From NCBI GenBank assembly GCA_022833215.1, contig JAIPUZ010000082.1, positions 1 through 34,723 on the forward strand: a stretch of 34,723 bases of DNA, in the 5' to 3' direction. A program made the translations under genes and the position numbers. The notes under the pieces were generated by a model. The model was not told where the DNA came from, ran no database searches, and saw nothing but the letters and a program-made list of their open reading frames with translations. How positions within the stretch are numbered: position 1 is the stretch's first letter; every line of letters starts with the position of its first letter. Positions 29,124 through 34,723 of the stretch are shown piece after piece. Origin of the DNA: Mesorhizobium sp. Lineage in GTDB: Bacteria; Pseudomonadota; Alphaproteobacteria; Rhizobiales; Rhizobiaceae.

Positions 29124-30248
29124 TCAGGCAGCGGCGATCGCCAGTGCGTGGCCGCGTGCGTTTTCACGCAGCGCGTCGAGATGAATGGATTTTATCAGCG
29201 TGGCGAGGTCGCCTTGCGCGCCCTGCCCGCCGACTTCCTTCAGCATCAGCCAGCTGACTTCCTGAACCCCTGCGACGCGTTTTCCGTTGGCGACCTCGCG
29301 CCACACCCTCAGCGCGCAAAGGATGACCGGATGCGTTGCCTCTGAAAGTCCGGCGCTGGCCAGCAGCGCACGCAACGCCACATCGTTTCCGGCGGCCAGC
29401 AGGGAAGCCACGCGCTGCTCGCCGCGACGCGTCAGAACCACCAGAGCACTGCCGAAGAAATCGATCTTGCCATGCGCAACGGAGCGGATGAGGAAAGACG
29501 CCGTCAGGTCGCCACGCAGGCGCAGATGCTCCGCCAGTGCCGCATGCTCGTCCGCACGCGTGCCCTCGATCAGGGTGAGCGACGCCTTCGTGCATGCATC
29601 GCGCAGCACGCGTTCGGCGCGCGCCGCCCCCATGAGCGCCTGCACCAGCGGCGAGCCCCTGAGCGTTTCTCCAAGCTTCACCAGCAGCATATGCCGGCAA
29701 TCGACAGGCAGGCGCCGGTCTGCGATCAGCGCCTCGCGCACCGCACCGGCATGGCCGAAGCGCTCCGCCATGCGGCGGAAGCTGAGGGAAGCGATGTCGG
29801 CACCGCTGTTTTCCAGCAGCGTCACGCAGGCATCGGCCTCGCCGATCTCGGCAATCGCCGCGGCCACCGGCATCGAAACGAAGGGACGGTCGGCGATCAG
29901 TTTCTGCGTGGCTGCGCTCCCGGCGGCAATCCGGTCGATAAGGTCGGCATCCGTCAGCAATGGCGAGCGGGCAAGGACAAGTGCGGCGACTTCCGGCTGA
30001 TCGGCCGCAAGCCCGGCGACAACCTGCGGCGGAGCGTGCCGGCTCATGGAAAGGGCTTCCGCCATGGCCTGGCGCACTTTGGAGGACGGATCGTCGAGCA
30101 GAAGGGTAAGGGCCGCCTCGGCCGCGCACCTGTCCTCGAAGGGAAGCGTGTGTTGCACATAGGCATTGGCCAGTGCCGCCGCAGCGGCAGCCCGTTCCGA
30201 CACTTTCGCAGTGCCGACCCATTTCAGGAAATGCGAAACAACGATCAC
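29124..30248 (-). CDS. DUF2336 domain protein
   Basis: About 374 residues from the GTG at 30248 (VIVVSHFLKWVGTAKVSER). The protein is almost all alpha-helical, built from HEAT-like helix pairs rich in Ala and Leu, for example SSKVRQAMAEALS, DQPEVAALVLARSPLLTDAD and LIDRIAAGSAATQKLIADRP. That is the DUF2336 pattern, known mostly from alphaproteobacteria and without a proven function. An ATG at 30290 is also open but has no ribosome site. No signal peptide or membrane segment is seen. It is convergent with parE, with 10 bp between the stops, and divergent from the MaoC gene. Confidence 0.8.
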   Translation of the reverse strand: MIVVSHFLKWVGTAKVSERAAAAAALANAYVQHTLPFEDRCAAEAALTLLLDDPSSKVRQAMAEALSMSRHAPPQVVAGLAADQPEVAALVLARSPLLTDADLIDRIAAGSAATQKLIADRPFVSMPVAAAIAEIGEADACVTLLENSGADIASLSFRRMAERFGHAGAVREALIADRRLPVDCRHMLLVKLGETLRGSPLVQALMGAARAERVLRDACTKASLTLIEGTRADEHAALAEHLRLRGDLTASFLIRSVAHGKIDFFGSALVVLTRRGEQRVASLLAAGNDVALRALLASAGLSEATHPVILCALRVWREVANGKRVAGVQEVSWLMLKEVGGQGAQGDLATLIKSIHLDALRENARGHALAIAAA

Positions 30249-30396
30249 TTGCGCCCAACCCCAGAAGCCAGCCCCGGCTTTCCCATGCACGATAGAATCG
30301 ATCGCTTAATAAAGCGTTCACCATGTTTTCATGTTGCGGGTGCGCTTGCGGGGACCGTGTCCGCGTCCTATCAAAAAGCACGAAGAGGAGAGGAAA

Positions 30397-30849
30397 ATGG
30401 CCGGTCTGTATCTTGAGGAGTTCGAAGTCGGACACGTCTTCCGCCATACGCTGCGCAAGACCGTTACCGAAAGCGACAACATGCTGTTTTCGGTGATGAC
30501 GCTGAATCCGCAGCCCCTCCACATCGATTTCGATTTCGCCTCGAAGACCGAATGGGGCAAGCCGCTGGTCAACTCCCTGTTCACGCTGGGGCTGATGATC
30601 GGCATCGCCGTGAACGACCTGACCGTGGGCACCACGATCGGCAATCTGGGCATGACGGACACGGTCTTCCCGCACCCGCTGTTCCATGGCGACACGGTGC
30701 GCGTGGAAACGACCGTCGTCTCGGTGCGCGAATCGAAATCGAAGCCGGATCGTGGCATCGTCGAGCTGGAGCATCGGGCCTACAATCAGAACGATGTGCT
30801 GGTGGCCAGGTGTGTGCGTCAGGCCATGATGCTGAAAAGGCCGACCTGA
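30397..30849 (+). CDS. MaoC-like acyl-CoA hydratase
   Basis: 150-residue single hot-dog protein of the MaoC dehydratase family, probably hydrating an enoyl-type CoA ester. The hydratase motif region reads FSVMTLNPQPLHIDFDFA. His42 and Asp44 are present, but the usual catalytic Asp of the D-x-N-P-x-H pattern is replaced (Thr-Leu-Asn-Pro). Later segments VNSLFTLGLM and VFPHPLFHGDTVRV are family-like. GAGGAGAGG precedes ATG 30397. The stop overlaps the next start by 1 nt (TGATG), so it is coupled to the CitE-like lyase. Together they resemble the hydratase-lyase pairs that act on itaconyl-, mesaconyl- or methylmalyl-type CoA esters; the substrate is not known. Confidence 0.85.
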   Translation: MAGLYLEEFEVGHVFRHTLRKTVTESDNMLFSVMTLNPQPLHIDFDFASKTEWGKPLVNSLFTLGLMIGIAVNDLTVGTTIGNLGMTDTVFPHPLFHGDTVRVETTVVSVRESKSKPDRGIVELEHRAYNQNDVLVARCVRQAMMLKRPT

Positions 30850-31730
30850 TGCGCTCGCTGCTGTTCGTTCCGGGCGATTCGGAAAAGAAGCTCGAGAAAG
30901 GCTTCTCCTCGGGGGCCGACGTGGTGATCGTCGATCTGGAGGATTCGGTCGCACCATCCAACAAGGAGGCCGCGCGACGCATCGCGTCGGATTTTCTTGC
31001 GGCGGAAGCCGGGACCCGGAAACCGCTTGTCTACATCCGCGTCAACGACCTCAGCACCGATCTTACCGACGGTGATCTTGCGGCTCTCACCGGCGTGCAT
31101 CCGGACGGCATCATGCTGCCGAAGTCGACCAGCGGCGCGGACGTGCAGCAGCTTTCGGCCAAACTGCGCGTGCATGAGGCGAATTACGGATTGCCCGACG
31201 GCGGCATTTCCATAATCGCCATTGCCACCGAAACGGCGGCCTCGCTGTTCTCCGGCGCGACATATGCCGGCGCGAGCGCGCGCCTTGCAGGGCTGACGTG
31301 GGGCGCGGAAGACCTGTCCGCAGCCATTGGCGCGCGGTCGGCGCGGGATGCAGACGGGCGCTATACCGATGTGTTCAGGCTTGCCCGTACCGTCACCCTG
31401 CTTGCGGCATCTTCCGCCGAAGTTTTGGCCATAGACAGCGTCTATCCCGATTTCCGCGATCTCGCCGGGCTGGAAGCGGAATGCGCCGAAGCCGAGCGCG
31501 ACGGTTTCACGGCCAAGATGGCGATCCATCCGGCGCAGGTGCCGGTCATCAACGCCGCGTTCACGCCATCAGGCGAAGCGATCGAACATTCGGCGGCAGT
31601 GGTTGCCGCTTTCGAGGCCGCCGGAAATCCGGGCGTGGTCGGCATTGGCGGCAAGATGTACGACCGCCCGCATCTGCGCCTTGCCGAACGGCTGCTGGCA
31701 AGGGCGCGGGCTGCGGGCGTGATGTCTTAA
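30849..31730 (+). CDS. CitE-like CoA-ester lyase (HpcH/HpaI family)
   Basis: 293-residue TIM-barrel lyase of the CitE / malyl-CoA lyase group, which cleaves malyl-, methylmalyl- or citramalyl-CoA esters. It starts MRSLLFVPGDSEKKLEKG, with VVIVDLEDSVAPSNKEAAR near residues 26-44. Metal ligands are probably the Glu of IAIATETAAS and the Asp of TWGAEDLSAAIG. The phosphate/CoA region GFTAKMAIHPAQVPVI is present. Citrate lyase partners citD and citF are absent, so it acts alone or with the MaoC protein. Coupling with the hydratase supports a two-step route: hydration, then cleavage to acetyl-CoA or propionyl-CoA plus a 2-oxo acid. Confidence 0.9.
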   Translation: MRSLLFVPGDSEKKLEKGFSSGADVVIVDLEDSVAPSNKEAARRIASDFLAAEAGTRKPLVYIRVNDLSTDLTDGDLAALTGVHPDGIMLPKSTSGADVQQLSAKLRVHEANYGLPDGGISIIAIATETAASLFSGATYAGASARLAGLTWGAEDLSAAIGARSARDADGRYTDVFRLARTVTLLAASSAEVLAIDSVYPDFRDLAGLEAECAEAERDGFTAKMAIHPAQVPVINAAFTPSGEAIEHSAAVVAAFEAAGNPGVVGIGGKMYDRPHLRLAERLLARARAAGVMS

Positions 31731-31834
31731 AGCATGTCGCCCGAAAGTGGGAACCGGTTTCGGGATAACGACATGCCTAAAAACAAGAACTTAAAGCGTA
31801 GGGCGCGAATCTGAAAGATCGCGACACGCTTTAG
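31731..31834. repeat. Intact rhizobial intergenic palindromic repeat between convergent genes
   Basis: A long hairpin: GCATGTCG (31732-31739) pairs with CGACATGC (31769-31776), inside which CCCGAAA (31740-31746) pairs with TTTCGGG (31758-31764). A second hairpin: TAAAGCGT (31792-31799) pairs with ACGCTTTA (31826-31833). It starts directly after the CitE stop and ends 7 bp before the nitroreductase stop, so it probably also serves as the terminator for both. Confidence 0.8.
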
Positions 31835-31841
31835 CCCCGTC

Positions 31842-32426
31842 TTACGCCTGCCACGGGCCTGAATAGTCTGCATAGAGGGTGTCGGGATCGGGGCGCGGAC
31901 GTTCCGGCGCGGTGCCGTCGAAGGTGCCGATGTGGACGAAGCCGACGACACGCTCGTCCGGTGCGAGGCCGAGCATGGCCCTCCCCTCCGGCACATCGGA
32001 ATACCAGTTCGTGATCATGTTGGTGCCGTAGCCGAGCGCGTTGGCGGCGATAATGAGGTTCATCGCCGCCATGCCGCCCGACAGGAATTTCTCCCAGTCG
32101 GGAATCTTCGGGTGTTCCTTCGGCGTCGAAACCACGCCGATGACCACGGGAGCCCGCGAAAAGCGGGTCAGTTCCTGATTTCGCCGGCCTTCCGGCAGCG
32201 GCCCTTCGCGTTCTTCGGCCAGCGCCGCCAGCTTGCGGCCGATCTCCTCGCGCGCTTCGCCGCGATAGACGATGAAGCGCCAGGGCGCCAGCCTGCCATG
32301 GTCCGGCACCCGGCTGGCGGCAGCGATGATCCGGGAAATCTGTGCATCGTCCGGGCCCGGCTCCTGCAAATCCTGAATGGGTACGGATGCTCTGGACAGC
32401 AGAAAATCCATGATCGTCGAGCTCAT
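31842..32426 (-). CDS. Nitroreductase family protein (YdjA-like)
   Basis: 194-residue FMN-dependent NAD(P)H oxidoreductase of the small YdjA subgroup. Marks are MDFLLSRASVPIQDLQEPGP near the start and AAASRVPDHGRLAPWRFIVY (flavin site). Later segments are GGMAAMNLIIAANALGYGTN, WYSDVPEGRAMLGLAPDERV and VGFVHIG. I chose ATG 32424-32426 (MSSTIMDF) because GGGAG lies upstream; the frame is open far beyond but that part is antisense to the next gene's leader. Substrate is unknown. It is divergent from the secreted protein gene and convergent with the CitE gene across a repeat. Confidence 0.9.
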   Translation of the reverse strand: MSSTIMDFLLSRASVPIQDLQEPGPDDAQISRIIAAASRVPDHGRLAPWRFIVYRGEAREEIGRKLAALAEEREGPLPEGRRNQELTRFSRAPVVIGVVSTPKEHPKIPDWEKFLSGGMAAMNLIIAANALGYGTNMITNWYSDVPEGRAMLGLAPDERVVGFVHIGTFDGTAPERPRPDPDTLYADYSGPWQA

Positions 32427-32568
32427 CGGCAAACATCTCCCGGAAGGACGGCGGCTGGAGCGCGGAAGCCTTGCGGCTGGCTCTGGCATCGCCGGAAATG
32501 AAGGCATCCGCCGCAGCGGAAGCAGATGGGCCTTGAAATTGCCACCGCCTTGCGGTTCAAGGCAAGAT

Positions 32569-33519
32569 ATGATTGCAGCGGTTCGCCGTCTTTTCCCGAT
32601 CCTCATGCTGGGCGCCATGGCCCTGCCTGCCGCCGCGCAGCAGGCAGACGGGCTCGAAGACCTCAAGCTGCCGGGCATTTCCAGCTACGCCACGCCGCAG
32701 GACGAGCGCCCGCTCGCGATGCAGCATGCCGGCAGCGTCACGCTGAGCGCCCAGTTGATCGAAGACGGCGAGGACATCACGCGCGGCATGGTCTGGCGCG
32801 TCTTCAAGCCCGAGCCGGATTCCGACGGCAAGCTGCCGCTGGTCGCTTCCGCCCAGGGCGGAACCTCCGTCTTCGATCTCGAGCCCGGCAGCTATCTCGT
32901 TCACGCCTCCTATGGCCGGGCGGGCGCCACCAAGCGAATCTCGGTCGGCAAGCAGGCACAGCGCGAGAGCTTCGTTCTCGATGCGGGCGGGCTGAAGCTC
33001 GACGCGATCGCTTCCGGCGGCGGGCGAATACCGTCCGCCAAGCTGCGCTTTTCGATCTATGAAGGCGGCGGCGAGGACAATGGCGAGCGGGCGCTGATCC
33101 TGCCGAACGTCCAGCCCAACACCGTGGTGCGGCTCAGATCCGGCACCTACCACATCGTCTCGACCTACGGATCGGTGAATGCCATCATCCGCTCTGACAT
33201 TCGCGTCGAAGCCGGAAAGCTCACCGAGGCGACCGTGGAGCACCATGCCGCCGAAGTGACGCTCAAGCTGGTGCGGGAGGCCGGCGGCGAGGCCATCGCC
33301 GACACGTCCTGGTCCGTTCTCAACGAAGCTGGCGAGCAGGTGCAGGAAACGGTTGGAGCCTTCGCTCCCATGGTGCTGGCCGACGGCAATTATACGGCAA
33401 TCGCCAAGAACCGCGACCGCATCTACCAGATGGATTTCGAAGTGGAGCCGGGCCGCAACCGCGAAATCGAGGTGGTCGCCTCCGAAGCTTCGGCGGTCGA
33501 TCCCGAGGCGGCTGACTGA
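32569..33519 (+). CDS. Secreted protein with three beta-rich repeats
   Basis: 316 residues. Signal peptide AAVRRLFPILMLGAMALPAA, cleavage near AAA-QQ at residue 22. The mature part has three similar units of about 75-90 residues, each with a strand, a W/F-containing centre and a G-x-Y turn. Unit 1 runs from VTLSAQLIEDGEDIT to LEPGSYLVHASYG. Unit 2 runs from LKLDAIASGGGRIPSAKLRF to LRSGTYHIVSTYG. Unit 3 runs from VTLKLVREAGGEAIADTSW to LADGNYTAIAK. This resembles Ig-like or carboxypeptidase-regulatory-like folds. ATG 32569 was chosen for the signal peptide; a frame to 32377 overlaps the divergent gene. The location is probably periplasmic. Function is unknown, though homologues are common in rhizobia. 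Confidence 0.82.
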   Translation: MIAAVRRLFPILMLGAMALPAAAQQADGLEDLKLPGISSYATPQDERPLAMQHAGSVTLSAQLIEDGEDITRGMVWRVFKPEPDSDGKLPLVASAQGGTSVFDLEPGSYLVHASYGRAGATKRISVGKQAQRESFVLDAGGLKLDAIASGGGRIPSAKLRFSIYEGGGEDNGERALILPNVQPNTVVRLRSGTYHIVSTYGSVNAIIRSDIRVEAGKLTEATVEHHAAEVTLKLVREAGGEAIADTSWSVLNEAGEQVQETVGAFAPMVLADGNYTAIAKNRDRIYQMDFEVEPGRNREIEVVASEASAVDPEAAD

Positions 33520-33570
33520 CTGTTCACCATTTCCCGGTTGCAACAGCTTTCATCCCATGAGAGAAAAGCG

Positions 33571-33717
33571 CTGTTCTCAGGGCGGGGCGAAATTCCCCAC
33601 CGGCGGTATGCGGCTTCTGCCGCGAGCCCGCGAGCGCTTTCCCCGCTGCCGGGGAAAGGTCAGCAGACCAGGTGCGATGCCTGGGCCGACGGTTACAGTC
33701 CGGATGAAAGAGGACAT
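33571..33717 (+). promoter_or_regulatory. FMN riboswitch (RFN element) upstream of ribH
   Basis: Contains the conserved cores TTCTCAGGGCGGGGCGAAAT (33574-33593), CCCCACCGGCGGT, a variable hairpin, then GGTCAGCAGACCAGGTGCGA, GGGCCGACGGTTACAGTCCG and GGATGAAAGAGGAC. This is the standard RFN fold. It lies about 80 bp before the lumazine synthase start. FMN binding usually represses such genes. A short stem GCTGCC/GGCAGC just after it (33724-33744) may be part of the expression platform. Confidence 0.95.
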
Positions 33718-33798
33718 GCGGGAGCTGCCTTATACGCGGGCAGCAAGCCTTCATGTGATCGCCTTGGGTGACGTGTCTGTTGCTGAAAGGAGATCGCC

Positions 33799-34278
33799 AT
33801 GACACACGCCCGATCAGAAGTAGCCCACCCTTCGTTTGCCCGTTCCGCGCGCTATGCCTTCATCAAGGCCAACTGGCACAGTGACATCGTGGACCGCGCG
33901 CTGGAAGGATTTACCCAGCTCATCCCCGCCGAACAGGTCGATGTCTTCGACGTTCCCGGTGCCTTCGAAATGCCCCTGCTCGCGCGCGACCTCGCCCAGA
34001 CCGGCCGCTATGCGGCTGTCGCGGCCGCAGCCCTTGTGGTGGATGGCGGCATCTACCGGCATGACTTCGTGGCGCAGGCGGTGGTCGACGGTCTGATGCG
34101 CGCCGGTATGGATTCCGGTGTTCCGGTGCTGTCGGTATCGCTCACCCCGCATCACTATCAGGAAACGGAGCACCACAACCGCATCTTTTCCGAGCACTTC
34201 GTCAAGAAGGGCCGCGAAGCGGCGGAAGCGGCGCTGATCATCGGCAAGACCCGCGCGCAAATGGCTGCCGCTGCCTGA
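33799..34278 (+). CDS. ribH: 6,7-dimethyl-8-ribityllumazine synthase, type II (RibH2)
   Basis: 159-residue riboflavin-pathway enzyme that condenses the ribityl-uracil amine with dihydroxybutanone phosphate. It matches the rhizobial type II (decameric, Brucella BLS-like) form: YAFIKANWHSDIVDRA with the aromatic residue Trp near 27, VFDVPGAFEMPLLA, VVDGGIYRHDFVAQAV, and VSLTPHHYQETEHH carrying the catalytic His. AAGGAG precedes the ATG. It stands alone under the FMN riboswitch and is not in a rib operon, as in Brucella ribH2. A housekeeping RibH1 is expected elsewhere in the genome. Confidence 0.95.
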   Translation: MTHARSEVAHPSFARSARYAFIKANWHSDIVDRALEGFTQLIPAEQVDVFDVPGAFEMPLLARDLAQTGRYAAVAAAALVVDGGIYRHDFVAQAVVDGLMRAGMDSGVPVLSVSLTPHHYQETEHHNRIFSEHFVKKGREAAEAALIIGKTRAQMAAAA

Positions 34279-34293
34279 ATCTTTCCCCCAGAC

Positions 34294-34328
34294 GAAAACG
34301 GCGGCGGATCGCTCCGCCGCCGTTTTTC
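34294..34328. terminator. Bidirectional terminator between ribH and thrS
   Basis: Perfect 11-bp stem ACGGCGGCGGA (34298-34308), loop TCGC, TCCGCCGCCGT (34313-34323), with four A to the left and five T to the right. It serves the two convergent genes. Confidence 0.9.
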
Positions 34329-34349
34329 GTGTCCCAGAGCCCAGCCTGA

Positions 34350-34723
34350 TCAGCCTGCGCGGGCGCGCTTGAGGTCGGGCGGCGTCGCCTCGTCCACGAG
34401 CGCTGCGATCGCCTCGTCCAGAGTCATCGACTGCTGGTCGCGGGAGCCGAGACGGCGCATGTTGACCGAGCCTTCCTCGGCCTCGCGCCGGCCGCAAACG
34501 AGGATGACAGGCACCTTGGCAAGGCTGTGCTCGCGCACCTTGTAATTGATCTTCTCGTTGCGAAGATCGGCCTCGGCCGACAGGCCGGCGGCCTTCAGTT
34601 TCGCCACAACCTGCTTCACATAGTCGTCGGCGTCGGAGGTGATCGTCGCCACCACCACCTGCAAGGGCGCGAACCACAGCGGCATCTGGCCGGCATGGCT
34701 TTCGATGAGAATGCCGAGGAAGC
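34350..34723 (-). CDS. thrS: Threonyl-tRNA synthetase, C-terminal part, cut by window edge
   Basis: Only the last ~123 residues are present; the gene enters from the right edge. They form the anticodon-binding domain: [58 protein letters not shown], then [20 protein letters not shown] and [18 protein letters not shown]. These are the standard ThrS C-terminal motifs. The enzyme charges tRNA-Thr in the cytoplasm. The catalytic and editing domains are outside the window. It is convergent with ribH. Confidence 0.95.
   Translation of the reverse strand, partial: FLGILIESHAGQMPLWFAPLQVVVATITSDADDYVKQVVAKLKAAGLSAEADLRNEKINYKVREHSLAKVPVILVCGRREAEEGSVNMRRLGSRDQQSMTLDEAIAALVDEATPPDLKRARAG

Noticed and set aside
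32377-32568. Longer start for the secreted beta-repeat protein
   Set aside because: It would overlap the divergent nitroreductase gene and hide a clear signal peptide that begins at 32569.

Overview
The window is about 34.7 kb of GC-rich chromosomal DNA from an alphaproteobacterium. It is most likely a member of the Rhizobiales close to Mesorhizobium and other Phyllobacteriaceae. The evidence is gene content (pcm-tolC-popZ, ribH2 with an FMN riboswitch, gcvTHP with a tandem glycine riboswitch, DUF2336), GTTC-N7-GTTC SOS boxes, and two families of rhizobial intergenic palindromic repeats. The genus is an inference. Most of the window is core genome. There is no transposase, integrase, phage gene or CRISPR array.

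Left arm (1-7108): a minus-strand run carries a branched-chain-type ABC importer (Tat-exported binding protein, LivH, LivM, LivG, LivF) that continues into acetyl-CoA synthetase, cut by the window edge. A 506-residue XRE regulator of the short-chain fatty acyl (RamB/ScfR-like) family is divergent from it. The 143-bp divergent promoter is AT-rich and full of repeats. The whole reads as one locus for uptake and activation of a small carboxylate or related compound.

Next (7137-10559) is a minus-strand three-gene signalling operon with overlapping genes: a receiver-only response regulator, a small membrane protein, and a CbrA-like kinase that fuses a sodium/solute symporter domain to a histidine kinase. 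A 0.7-kb non-coding stretch with a decayed repeat follows.

The 11.2-16 kb region holds DNA repair: ssb (minus), a small secreted protein, then uvrA. Both ssb and uvrA have perfect GTTC-N7-GTTC SOS boxes. A third such box lies upstream of parE (26990-29113), so the window holds three likely LexA targets. A DUF72 gene follows uvrA. On the minus strand come pcm, tolC and popZ, with a strong terminator between tolC and popZ. tRNA-Cys, a small membrane protein gene, tRNA-Asn and a small XRE regulator complete this part.

From 22157 a tandem glycine riboswitch leads the gcvT-gcvH-gcvP operon. parE follows, with a palindromic repeat between its SOS box and its start codon. A DUF2336 gene is convergent with parE. 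A MaoC-like hydratase and a CitE-like CoA-ester lyase form an overlapping pair. A nitroreductase is convergent with them across another repeat. The right end has a secreted protein with three tandem beta-rich repeats, an FMN riboswitch with ribH2, a bidirectional terminator, and the C-terminal part of thrS. I found no wholly new system. The best leads are the acs/ABC/XRE locus with its operator region, the symporter-kinase operon with a receiver-only partner, and the three-site SOS cluster.
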